Shown here piece after piece: positions 57,278 to 64,000 of a stretch of DNA of 64,000 bases. The notes under the pieces are model-generated. The model did not search any database, was not told where the DNA came from, and saw only the letters and a list, made by a program, of their open reading frames with translations. The translations under genes were made by a program, and so were the position numbers. The stretch is from Fibrobacterota bacterium (GTDB lineage: Bacteria; Fibrobacterota; Chitinivibrionia; Chitinivibrionales; Chitinispirillaceae), in the NCBI GenBank assembly GCA_023412475.1, contig JAEYNR010000049.1, positions 52,762-116,761 of the forward strand, read 5' to 3'. Position 1 is the first letter of the stretch, and every line of letters starts with the position of its first letter.

Positions 57278-58366
57278 CTAACTGCCCCACAAGCCCGGCA
57301 CCGATGTCTTACATTTAGCACACACACCCCCTGTCAAAGCATTAATTTCAACGTGATAACCTTTTCTGGAGATGAGCAACTCTCCACATGATGAACAACG
57401 GGTATCTGAATTTATCTGAGGAACATTTCCTATATATACAAATTGCAAACCCTCTTCCTGAGCAATCTTTCTGGCATTTTCAAGAGTTTCGGCCGGTGTG
57501 GGGTACAGATTAGCCAACTTATACAGAGGAAAAAATCTGGAGAAATGTAAAGGCGTACTACTGCCAAGATTTTGCTCTATCCACCTGCACATCTCACGAA
57601 TCATCAACTGATCATCAGTCCATTGCGGAACAATAAGATTGGTCAGCTCTATCCAGACTCCAGCCTTCCTGGAAGCCATAAGCATCTGAAGCACAGGTTC
57701 CAGTTTCCCGGCATTGAGATTGTAGTATACATTGTTGTCAAAACTTTTCAGATCTATATTGACCCCATCTATAACTTTGCAAAGTTCGGCCAGAGGCTCC
57801 TGATTGATATATCCCGATGAGACCAGGATGTTTTTAAGGCCTGCTTTATGAGCAAGTAAAGCAGTATCCAGAACATATTCTATCCACACAACCGGCTCAG
57901 AATAAGTATATGAGATTGAAGAGCAGCCTCTTTTAATTGCCTCTTCAACCGCCTTTTCCGCAGGAAGATAGCTATTATTAGTCTGTAAGGGGCTGCTCTG
58001 GCTGATAGTGTGGTTCTGGCAATTTTTGCAGCGCAGGTTACACCCGGCCACTCCCAGAGAAAACGTTTTAGTGCCAGGCAGGAAATGATACAGAGGTTTC
58101 TTTTCGACAGGGTCGGAATGTATTGCACATGGAAAGGCATACCCCAGAGAGACTAACATTCCTTTGATATTTTTTCTGTTTCTGCAAATCCCGGTTTTTC
58201 CTTCAGGCAGTACACATCCATGAGGGCACAGATCACAATAAACGGCACTTCCGCTTTTATGCCAGAATCTTGCTTTATAGTTTTTACCTGAATCTTGAGC
58301 ATGTCCGGAGACCGCAGCACCGGCAAGTGCTGTCAGGCTCATGATTAATTCTCTTCTGGTAATCAT
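57278..58366 (-). CDS. Radical SAM protein of the AmmeMemoRadiSam system with Tat-like signal
   Basis: The 362-residue protein starts with a twin-arginine-like signal (MITRRELIMSLTALAGAAVS). The radical SAM C-x3-C-x2-C motif lies at C109-C113-C116 (GCNLRCKNCQNHT). Upstream are YCDLCPHGCVLPEGKTGICRNR cysteines, and at the C terminus a zinc-ribbon pair CSSC and CAKC. This is the AmmeMemoRadiSam radical SAM enzyme. A possible Tat signal would place a folded Fe-S protein outside the cytoplasm, which is unusual for radical SAM enzymes. It precedes the Memo-AMMECR1 gene by 43 bp. Confidence 0.93.
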   Translation of the reverse strand: MITRRELIMSLTALAGAAVSGHAQDSGKNYKARFWHKSGSAVYCDLCPHGCVLPEGKTGICRNRKNIKGMLVSLGYAFPCAIHSDPVEKKPLYHFLPGTKTFSLGVAGCNLRCKNCQNHTISQSSPLQTNNSYLPAEKAVEEAIKRGCSSISYTYSEPVVWIEYVLDTALLAHKAGLKNILVSSGYINQEPLAELCKVIDGVNIDLKSFDNNVYYNLNAGKLEPVLQMLMASRKAGVWIELTNLIVPQWTDDQLMIREMCRWIEQNLGSSTPLHFSRFFPLYKLANLYPTPAETLENARKIAQEEGLQFVYIGNVPQINSDTRCSSCGELLISRKGYHVEINALTGGVCAKCKTSVPGLWGS

Positions 58367-58372
58367 GATAAA

Positions 58373-58573
58373 TCAGTAAACATCAAAAAAACGTTTTGAA
58401 ACTCCACCTTTCCCGATTGGCACAACGATTTGCTTTCCACACCTGGGACAGCGTCCTTCATAAGCGGTACCCTGTTTATTTTTATAAATTCTGCTGTAGA
58501 TATTACAGCAATGAAAATGCATTCCAAGGAACTCTTTTTTTGCATTCTTCGTGCTCTCAGAATCCATAATCAA
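58373..58573 (-). CDS. Small zinc-ribbon protein
   Basis: The 66-residue protein has a CPRCGKQIVVPIGKGGVSKRFF end preceded by HCC and a basic middle (SRIYKNKQGTAY). It overlaps the end of nadD by an ATGA (58570-58573) and the radical SAM gene starts 6 bp after it, so all three are translated from one message. Conserved small proteins of this form are known, but I do not recall a function. A shorter frame shifted by one base in the same place is a shadow and was not used. Confidence 0.75.
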   Translation of the reverse strand: MIMDSESTKNAKKEFLGMHFHCCNIYSRIYKNKQGTAYEGRCPRCGKQIVVPIGKGGVSKRFFDVY

Positions 58574-59160
58574 CTCTTGGTGATATATAACTGTTTTTTT
58601 AAAATATAGTCAATAACCGGTGAAGGCAAAAGATGCTTGCAGGTATAACCTTGCGAAAAATAACTCCTGATCATCGAAGAGCTGATGCCCCAGCGGGGAG
58701 AAGGTATAAACCTAATAGTAGCTTCGGAAAGCTCTTTGGGTATCAGGTCAGGATACCCCGGTCTATGAACTACACCAAAATTTACCAGAGCGATTATTTC
58801 CTGGTATCGATGCCAGAAGTATATCTCCTGCAGGTTATCTGATCCGATAATGAAATAGAGTGGGCGGTTGAACTCTTTTATCAGCTCGTGCAGTGTGTCG
58901 ATGGTGTAAGAGACCCCGGGACGCTTAAGCTCACTTTCACAGATTATTGCATCCTTCTCTTCTTCCAGCGCACACCGAAGCATATTTAGACGGTCTGAAG
59001 CCGAAGCACAAATTGAAGCACTTTTATGAGGAGGATTGCCGCTGGGAATAAAAATTATCTTTTCAAGCCCCAATGCCTCTCTGGCAAATGAGGCCACTGC
59101 AAGATGTCCATTGTGAACGGGATCAAAAGTTCCTCCCAGAACACCAAGTGAACCAGTCAT
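58570..59160 (-). CDS. nadD: Nicotinate-nucleotide adenylyltransferase
   Basis: The 196-residue enzyme makes deamido-NAD from nicotinate mononucleotide and ATP. It has the nucleotidyltransferase motif GVLGGTFDPVHNGHLAVA near the N terminus, IFIPSGNPPHK, FIIGSDNLQEI and the C-terminal ISSSMIRSYFSQG (the family SSTxIR motif). It starts 18 bp after the stop of the bamD-like gene. Together with nadB at 20 kb it covers two steps of NAD synthesis in this window. Confidence 0.95.
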   Translation of the reverse strand: MTGSLGVLGGTFDPVHNGHLAVASFAREALGLEKIIFIPSGNPPHKSASICASASDRLNMLRCALEEEKDAIICESELKRPGVSYTIDTLHELIKEFNRPLYFIIGSDNLQEIYFWHRYQEIIALVNFGVVHRPGYPDLIPKELSEATIRFIPSPRWGISSSMIRSYFSQGYTCKHLLPSPVIDYILKKQLYITKS

Positions 59161-59178
59161 GAATTCTCTCCAGAGAGA

Positions 59179-59928
59179 TCATTTGATCTGTTTAAGCAAA
59201 TCATTAGCCTTGGCGATCATAACTTTGTCACTGCTGTTTTGGATCAGAGCATCCAGCATCTCTCTGGATTCACTATTTCTGTTGAGTTTGATTAGTAGCT
59301 CTGCGGCGGTGTAACGAGCCTGATCAATATATTTTGATTGTGGATGCTCCTGAATAAAAGTCTTGAAACAAACAACGGAAGATTCAAATTCATCGATTTT
59401 TATATAAAAATTAGCTGCATCAAAATCCTTCTTGGCAAGTTTTTCAAAACTGAGATCAAGATATTTTCTGGCACTGTCAGCAAATGCACCATCTGGATTA
59501 ATATCCAGGAAATCTCTGAATAATGAGATAGCTTCATTAGTTTCCTTTTGATCACGCCCGGAAGGCTGGGATTGCATATAAACAGCATGACCGATACGAA
59601 ATTGCGCCTCTTTGCGAAAAGGAGACCTGTGGTAGTCCTGGGCAAGGAGTTCGAAACTGGTCCGCGCCTCCATATAGCTCTTTGACATCAAATCCGCCAT
59701 CCCTAAATAATAGAGGATACTGTCCATTAATGGACTTCCCCCACACTGGATCTTTGCATTCTCAAGAGTAGTTTTCACCCTGGAATATTTTCCATCATTA
59801 TAAAAAGATACCGCTTTTGAAATCGCTTCGGAACAATCAAAAAGCTTACCCTTCTTTCGACCCTTCGAAAAACAAGGTATAACTAATAGAGCTGATAAAA
59901 AGAAAAAACTGATTACAATCTTTCTCAT
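59179..59928 (-). CDS. bamD: BamD-like outer-membrane assembly lipoprotein
   Basis: The 249-residue protein has a signal peptide ending in VIPCFS, with a possible lipidated cysteine although the -1 residue is an unusual proline. TPR repeats follow with the BamD pattern: FELLAQDYHRSPFRKEAQFRIGHAVYMQSQPSGRDQKETNEAIS, then DFLDINPDGAFADSARKYL and FYIKIDEFESSVVCFKTFIQEHPQS. BamD is the essential partner of BamA in inserting outer-membrane beta-barrels. It is close to nadD and the AmmeMemoRadiSam genes. Confidence 0.78.
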   Translation of the reverse strand: MRKIVISFFFLSALLVIPCFSKGRKKGKLFDCSEAISKAVSFYNDGKYSRVKTTLENAKIQCGGSPLMDSILYYLGMADLMSKSYMEARTSFELLAQDYHRSPFRKEAQFRIGHAVYMQSQPSGRDQKETNEAISLFRDFLDINPDGAFADSARKYLDLSFEKLAKKDFDAANFYIKIDEFESSVVCFKTFIQEHPQSKYIDQARYTAAELLIKLNRNSESREMLDALIQNSSDKVMIAKANDLLKQIK

Positions 59929-60345
59929 AATTTTTTTCCAGTATTGTTGAGCGGGATTTCCGTTCAGAATGAATGGTTAAAGCATTTAATTACCCATTAA
60001 AAGTGGTTTTTTGAGTATAGAAAAAGCAAATATAAGTTGGGAAAACGATTCTTAACCACTTAAAAAAGCCATTAACAGACTTAGGCATTCATGCAAGCTG
60101 TTTTTTATTGCCTGCTTCAGCATGTAAAAGTGGCCTTTTCCCATGGCCCAGGGCCATTATCTGCAATAAATAGTGTCCTGCCCGATAACTCTTTTTTTCT
60201 ATCGCAACGGAGTCGGGATTATCCGGTAGTTAAAGTCTACATCGTTTATCCATCTGAGCCCCCTCCCCATTTCACTTAGAACCTTTATCAAATCTTCAAA
60301 GCCCCTCTCTTGGCAAGCCAGAAGCACCACTAAAACCGGTACAAT
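59929..60345. other. Intergenic region with palindrome
   Basis: This 417-bp region lies between the bamD-like gene and the upstream NtrC-type gene, both on the minus strand. It should hold the bamD-operon promoter. It contains a perfect 15-bp palindrome, ATGGCCC-A-GGGCCAT (60143-60157), which could be an operator or a hairpin. I see no gene. Confidence 0.5.
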
Positions 60346-61683
60346 TCAAGCAAAAGCGAAATAATCGAAACTCTCAAGTTTTGATTTGAGCATTTCTAAA
60401 GAGATACCTAAAACCTTACTTGCACGAACCAAGTCCTGATCATAGCGATTCATCACTCTAATAATATGCTTCCTCTCAGCTTCTATAAGCGTACATTCTT
60501 CGTTTTTTTCATCAATAATATCCGACTTACAGGTTAGCCCCGGGAAGTGTTCAAGTTTTAAGTCTTTTCCCTGAGCCAGAAGAAGCGCCCGTTCCAGAAC
60601 ATTTCTCATCTCCCGGATATTACCAGGCCAGGAGTAATCGATCAAATGCTTCAACACCTCCTGGTCGAGCGGGAATTTCTGATAACCAAAGGTGAGCATG
60701 ATGTTCTCTGCAAACCCGGAAATATCCTCTTTACGTTCCTTTAATGCAGGCAAATCAATTGGAAAAACACAGATTCTGTAATAGAGATCAATTCTGAATT
60801 TTCCAGTTTCCGATTCTTCCAACAGCTTCTTATTGGTGGCACAAATCAACCTGAATTTGCTGGTACGAATCTTGTTTTCTCCGATTCTGCGAAAACTTTT
60901 CTCCTCTATGGTTTTTAACAACTCAGCCTGAACACTTAACTCCATATCACCTATCTCATCAAGAAACAATGTACCATTATCTGCGACTTCGATAAGTCCC
61001 TCCCTGTCCTTTAGCGCAGAGGTAAATGAGCCCCGGGCATGTCCGTATAATTCACTTCTCAACAGTTCCCCTCTTAATGCAGAACAGTTGAGCTCGACAT
61101 AGTTTCCAGCAGCCCTGGAGCTGTTGTCATGAATCCATTTTGCCAAAACCCCTTTTCCGGTACCAGTCTCTCCAGTAAGTAATACAACCGAATCGTTATT
61201 TGATGCAACCTCTGCAAATTGTCTAATCTGCATACTCTGGGGGGAATTACCAAAAAAAGGCTCCGAAGGTGTTTTTTTAAGCCTGCGCGATCGATTCTCT
61301 TTCTTTTTGAGCTCCTCAAGCTCAAGGCACTTCTGGATGCTGAGCCCCAAGCCTTCGATTTGCATTGGTTTGGTAATAAAATTGGTAGCCCCCAGGCGCA
61401 TGGCTTTTACTGCCGTACTCACATCTGCCATCCCGGAAATTACAATAACCGGCGTAGAGCTGAACCTGGCAGTGATTTCCTGAATAAGATCAAGAGATGT
61501 TCCATCGGGAAGTTTTATATCCAGCAAAACAGCATCATAAACTTCCTTCTCGATCATCGAACGAGCCTGACTTATTGAAAAAGCCTGGGAAACACTATAT
61601 CCTTTGCCGCAAAGATATCTGGATATTCCTATTTGTACAATTTCTTCATCATCTACCAATAATATTCTGGACTGCATGGCCAT
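60346..61683 (-). CDS. NtrC-family response regulator with altered sigma-54 contact motif
   Basis: The 445-residue regulator has a receiver domain (D55 in YDAVLLDIKLPDG), an AAA+ domain with Walker A TGETGTGKG and the FLDEIGDME region, and a C-terminal Fis-like HTH (VRASKVLGISLEMLKSK). The loop that contacts sigma-54, normally GAFTGA, reads GSFTSA (ELYGHARGSFTSALKDREG). The two changes could weaken or alter sigma-54 contact. No kinase gene is adjacent. It is the nearest regulatory gene upstream of the bamD-nadD-AmmeMemoRadiSam cluster. Confidence 0.9.
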   Translation of the reverse strand: MAMQSRILLVDDEEIVQIGISRYLCGKGYSVSQAFSISQARSMIEKEVYDAVLLDIKLPDGTSLDLIQEITARFSSTPVIVISGMADVSTAVKAMRLGATNFITKPMQIEGLGLSIQKCLELEELKKKENRSRRLKKTPSEPFFGNSPQSMQIRQFAEVASNNDSVVLLTGETGTGKGVLAKWIHDNSSRAAGNYVELNCSALRGELLRSELYGHARGSFTSALKDREGLIEVADNGTLFLDEIGDMELSVQAELLKTIEEKSFRRIGENKIRTSKFRLICATNKKLLEESETGKFRIDLYYRICVFPIDLPALKERKEDISGFAENIMLTFGYQKFPLDQEVLKHLIDYSWPGNIREMRNVLERALLLAQGKDLKLEHFPGLTCKSDIIDEKNEECTLIEAERKHIIRVMNRYDQDLVRASKVLGISLEMLKSKLESFDYFAFA

Positions 61684-62042
61684 AAGCCTCCTTAATGTAC
61701 CTTAATTTAATCGACCAAATACAGGAGTGTTCTGCTTATAAAAAAAGTAGGCAATAGCCATACCAAGAGGAATGGGAATTTGAGATTTGGGATATTTGAG
61801 ACGTCCGGCCGGAGGTCTTTACAATTTCAAGCAGGCCCTTTTTGAAGAAGCAATTTTGAAGAAAAGAGGTATCTTTGTTGCAACAATGCTGTACTATCGC
61901 AAAATGTCGGGTTGTTTATCTTCCCCCAAATCAATCCCTCCTGCCACAGTACTTTTTCTCCATTTCCTTTAAATAAGTCGCAGTTTTCAGGAGATTCTCC
62001 TTTTTAAACCCGGAGCAGCGAAGATCAATGTATCAAAGTTTT
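61684..62042. other. Intergenic region with palindrome
   Basis: Between the NtrC-type gene and the 62.0-kb signal-peptide protein gene. It contains a near-perfect 18-bp palindrome GACGTCCGGCCGGAGGTC (61800-61817; one mismatch). It also has a G-rich AT stretch before it that resembles the dispersed repeats only weakly. No gene was recognised; a plus-strand frame at 61787-61972 has no features. Confidence 0.45.
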
Positions 62043-62957
62043 TTAATTGTGGAACTTAACTATTATGAAATGCAACAAATATGGTTTCCCAGCCCTGTAT
62101 TCTGCTTCAGTGGTTGCGGCAACAGCAGGAGACAAAAATTTGAATCGTTTATTTCCCCATGGTTCACTATAATACTTGTTAAGATCAGTTATAAGTTTTT
62201 TATAGGACAATTTATCAAAAACAAACAAGCGGGTATCTGCTTTATTGTCTGGGTGTTTGTCTGGATTACCAATTATAATATAGCGGGAGGATTGTCCTTC
62301 AAAATTAATTGAACTTATACCATGCAATTCTTTCAAACAATCAGGGCAATCTGGGATAGCCCAAAAAGTGCTGGCATCTTTATCTGCTCCGGCATAGCCA
62401 TAATTGACACAATTGGCTCTTTTCACCATTTTTCCATTTTGGATATCAAAAAGTAGAACCGAATAGGCATTAACGCTATTCATTTCAGGACACTTGTAAT
62501 TCACATATAAAAAGCTTTCATAAAAGTAGGTACATTCGCCTAAAAAGATACTATCACGAACTAGTGGCAGTTTGAATTTGTTTTCGAGTTCACCTGTTTT
62601 TGTGCTTCGAATTTCAATAGTAATTCCATCAAAAGCATACACTTTATCTTTAAAAATGTGGATAGCTGAATGCTGAATAGGTGCGGTAGATTGATTCCAT
62701 ATGGTCTTTCCTTTTGAATCTACACTGCGAATATTTTGAAGGCCCGCATCAATCAAGTAGACATCTTTATTAGAATCAACTGCAAAATCATAGGGGAAAT
62801 CTTCATTTGAGGTAATGCAACCTGTACACTCCTTATCAGTAAAATAAACTGTAATAAGAGTATCAACCGAATAAGCAATATTTTCCACACTTTTGGTATC
62901 GGTATTACCTTCGCCAAAGAAGCAGAACAGTAAAAAGACAATAAAAAGTTTTCTCAT
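62043..62957 (-). CDS. Exported protein of unknown function, possible beta-propeller; immunity candidate
   Basis: Starting at the ATG at 62957, the 304-residue protein begins with a signal peptide (MRKLFIVFLLFCFFGEG). A repetitive beta-strand pattern follows with units such as YDFAVDSNKDVYLIDAGLQNIRSVD and YIIIGNPDKHP, consistent with a beta-propeller-like fold. A longer form from a TTG at 62993 would overlap the upstream gene by 16 bp. Cysteines occur in pairs (CTGC, CPDC), as in disulfide-containing periplasmic proteins. It directly follows the hydrolase gene. No database-level family is recognisable to me. A role as its periplasmic immunity partner is an inference from order, export and unknown fold. 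Confidence 0.6.
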   Translation of the reverse strand: MRKLFIVFLLFCFFGEGNTDTKSVENIAYSVDTLITVYFTDKECTGCITSNEDFPYDFAVDSNKDVYLIDAGLQNIRSVDSKGKTIWNQSTAPIQHSAIHIFKDKVYAFDGITIEIRSTKTGELENKFKLPLVRDSIFLGECTYFYESFLYVNYKCPEMNSVNAYSVLLFDIQNGKMVKRANCVNYGYAGADKDASTFWAIPDCPDCLKELHGISSINFEGQSSRYIIIGNPDKHPDNKADTRLFVFDKLSYKKLITDLNKYYSEPWGNKRFKFLSPAVAATTEAEYRAGKPYLLHFIIVKFHN

Positions 62958-62977
62958 GATTTTTGCATCTATTATTA

Positions 62978-64000
62978 TTACCCAACTATCCAATTATGCA
63001 AATTCCCCGCATTATAGTAAACAGGATCACTTCCGCCACGTTTTGAATATCTCGCTATAACCCTTGCTAAATCTTCTGTCGTTACTCGAGAATTGTTAAC
63101 AGGGTTAAGCCAATTTTGAAAATGCGTTAATTTTTTTTCATAAGCAATACCCATGTGTCCAACTGAGTTATCTCCATTTGTTCTTGCCCACACTACGAAT
63201 TGATGCACCTCAGAGTTATAGGTGGTAGGTGTGAGAAAGTTACCAACGGTTGCGGTGCTCCATCTGGTTTTATCACCAAATTTAAGATAGCTGCAGAACC
63301 CTGAACAATCCTGTCTAATTGCTTGACTATACGAGTATCCTGACCATGTATTCACGCCATAAATCACTATATTTTTTTTAGCTTCCTCGCTCATTTCCGC
63401 AATATTAAGCTGCTGTGTAGCCGCTTGTGCCGCAGTTTGCGCATCACTACCTATGCCCGGAACACGATACCTGTGCTCTTTCCAAAGATCTAATTCCTCT
63501 CTGGCAGCTTCATCAAAGATACCATTCACTTTACCACTGAAGGTGATCTCGACCTCGATCTCTTCACCATCAAGAACGCGAATTTCCTTTTGCGAAAGAG
63601 TCTGAAATTCGATCAACGTCTCTTTCGTCTCATCGTTAAAGTATCCATCCAATTTTATTGTTTCAAATCCCAGTTCCATTAAACTCTTCTGAAAATCGTA
63701 AACCACAGTGCCCGCATGATGATCCTCACCACCACGCTGTCCAAGGCGATTTCTAACACCAGCATTATCGTACTCTCCATATCGAAGCGTTGGGAGCGGC
63801 TTTATCCATCCGTTTTTTTTCCAGGAGTCCAGCTCATTGCGAGTTATTTCATCGACAATTCCATCGGAGGTTTCCTTTTGAAGAACACTGGAAGTCTCAA
63901 TCAAAACGCCGGATTTCTTAGGCAACCGGTATTTATCAATTGCATACTTCTGAAACTCTTTTACCGCAAAATCGGTCTTATTACCGAAAAACCCGTCATC
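62978..64000 (-). CDS. Peptidoglycan-binding plus NlpC/P60-like hydrolase, 5' end beyond window
   Basis: The frame is open to the right edge (340 residues visible), so the start lies outside; a TTG at 63925 is not the real start. The visible part contains two peptidoglycan-binding-1 modules: DDGFFGNKTDFAVKEFQ at the edge, and YDFQKSLMELGFETIKLDGY with GKVNGIFDEAAREELDLW. A C-terminal NlpC/P60-like fold then has a putative catalytic Cys in IRQDCSGFCSYL (about visible residue 232) and a His in NSVGHMGIAYEK (about 282). It would cut cell-wall peptides. No export signal can be judged. Its downstream neighbour is an exported protein. Confidence 0.82.
   Translation of the reverse strand, partial: DDGFFGNKTDFAVKEFQKYAIDKYRLPKKSGVLIETSSVLQKETSDGIVDEITRNELDSWKKNGWIKPLPTLRYGEYDNAGVRNRLGQRGGEDHHAGTVVYDFQKSLMELGFETIKLDGYFNDETKETLIEFQTLSQKEIRVLDGEEIEVEITFSGKVNGIFDEAAREELDLWKEHRYRVPGIGSDAQTAAQAATQQLNIAEMSEEAKKNIVIYGVNTWSGYSYSQAIRQDCSGFCSYLKFGDKTRWSTATVGNFLTPTTYNSEVHQFVVWARTNGDNSVGHMGIAYEKKLTHFQNWLNPVNNSRVTTEDLARVIARYSKRGGSDPVYYNAGNLHNWIVG

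Noticed and set aside
61787..61972. Plus-strand frame of 61 codons in an intergenic gap
   Set aside because: No ribosome site and no motif; includes the palindrome at 61800-61817.
1..64000. CRISPR arrays, tRNA or rRNA genes
   Set aside because: No regularly spaced direct repeats with unique spacers were seen (the 21-bp repeats have no spacers), and no tRNA or rRNA signature was recognised by eye; a covariance search would settle tRNAs.

Overview
This window looks like a chromosomal segment of a Gram-negative (diderm) bacterium of moderate-to-low GC. Diderm markers are a type VI secretion (T6SS) operon, a BamD-like outer-membrane assembly lipoprotein, PpiD, LspA, a KdsD-type arabinose-5-phosphate isomerase and a periplasmic S41 protease. 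Other genes point to the FCB group: a Big_5-type lipoprotein, a 1,722-residue secreted Ig/beta-helix protein ending in a T9SS/FlgD-like sorting domain, and a Memo-AMMECR1 fusion beside a radical SAM gene. A Fibrobacterota/Chitinispirillia-like origin is my best guess. It is an inference from gene content; the window has no rRNA.

Layout. 1-8.7 kb (minus): T6SS operon tssA-tssB-tssC-hcp-tssE-tssF-tssG-tssM, with tssM cut by the left edge. Divergent from it at 9.2-10.7 kb is an FHA-transmembrane-lytic transglycosylase fusion. 10.9-19.4 kb (minus): envelope and secretion housekeeping (ppiD, S41 protease, tmk, secA, a FliL-like membrane protein). 19.8-24.1 kb (plus): CBS-less arabinose-5-phosphate isomerase, nadB and a VWA membrane protein. 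24.1-33.6 kb (minus): a soluble two-component pair, rdgB, leuS, UDP-glucuronate decarboxylase, a PfkB kinase and an ECF sigma/anti-sigma pair. 33.8-38.2 kb: a giant TPR protein and an AmpD-like amidase. 38.6-52.3 kb: mixed genes, including a pteridine-reductase-like SDR, a low-molecular-weight phosphatase, the large secreted protein, rluD-lspA, a UbiA-family prenyltransferase, a phosphofructokinase and a Big_5 lipoprotein. 52.6-59.9 kb (minus): bamD-like, nadD, a 66-residue zinc-ribbon protein, radical SAM, Memo-AMMECR1, a spermidine-synthase-like membrane protein and a GT-C glycosyltransferase, tightly packed. 60.3-61.7 kb: a second NtrC-type regulator. 62.0-64.0 kb (minus): a signal-peptide protein behind a peptidoglycan-binding/NlpC-P60-like hydrolase that runs off the right edge. 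This last pair could be an effector/immunity pair.

Non-coding structure is notable. Two copies of a structured palindromic intergenic element lie at 30.2 and 38.3 kb; one supplies the last codons of uxs. A second AT-rich repeat family is shared by 15.0 and 52.4 kb, the latter with a nested inverted repeat. Seven in-phase 21-bp units lie at 48.6 kb, apparently the remnant of a heptad-repeat gene. Several strong hairpin terminators are visible. I saw no tRNA, rRNA, CRISPR array or intact insertion sequence.
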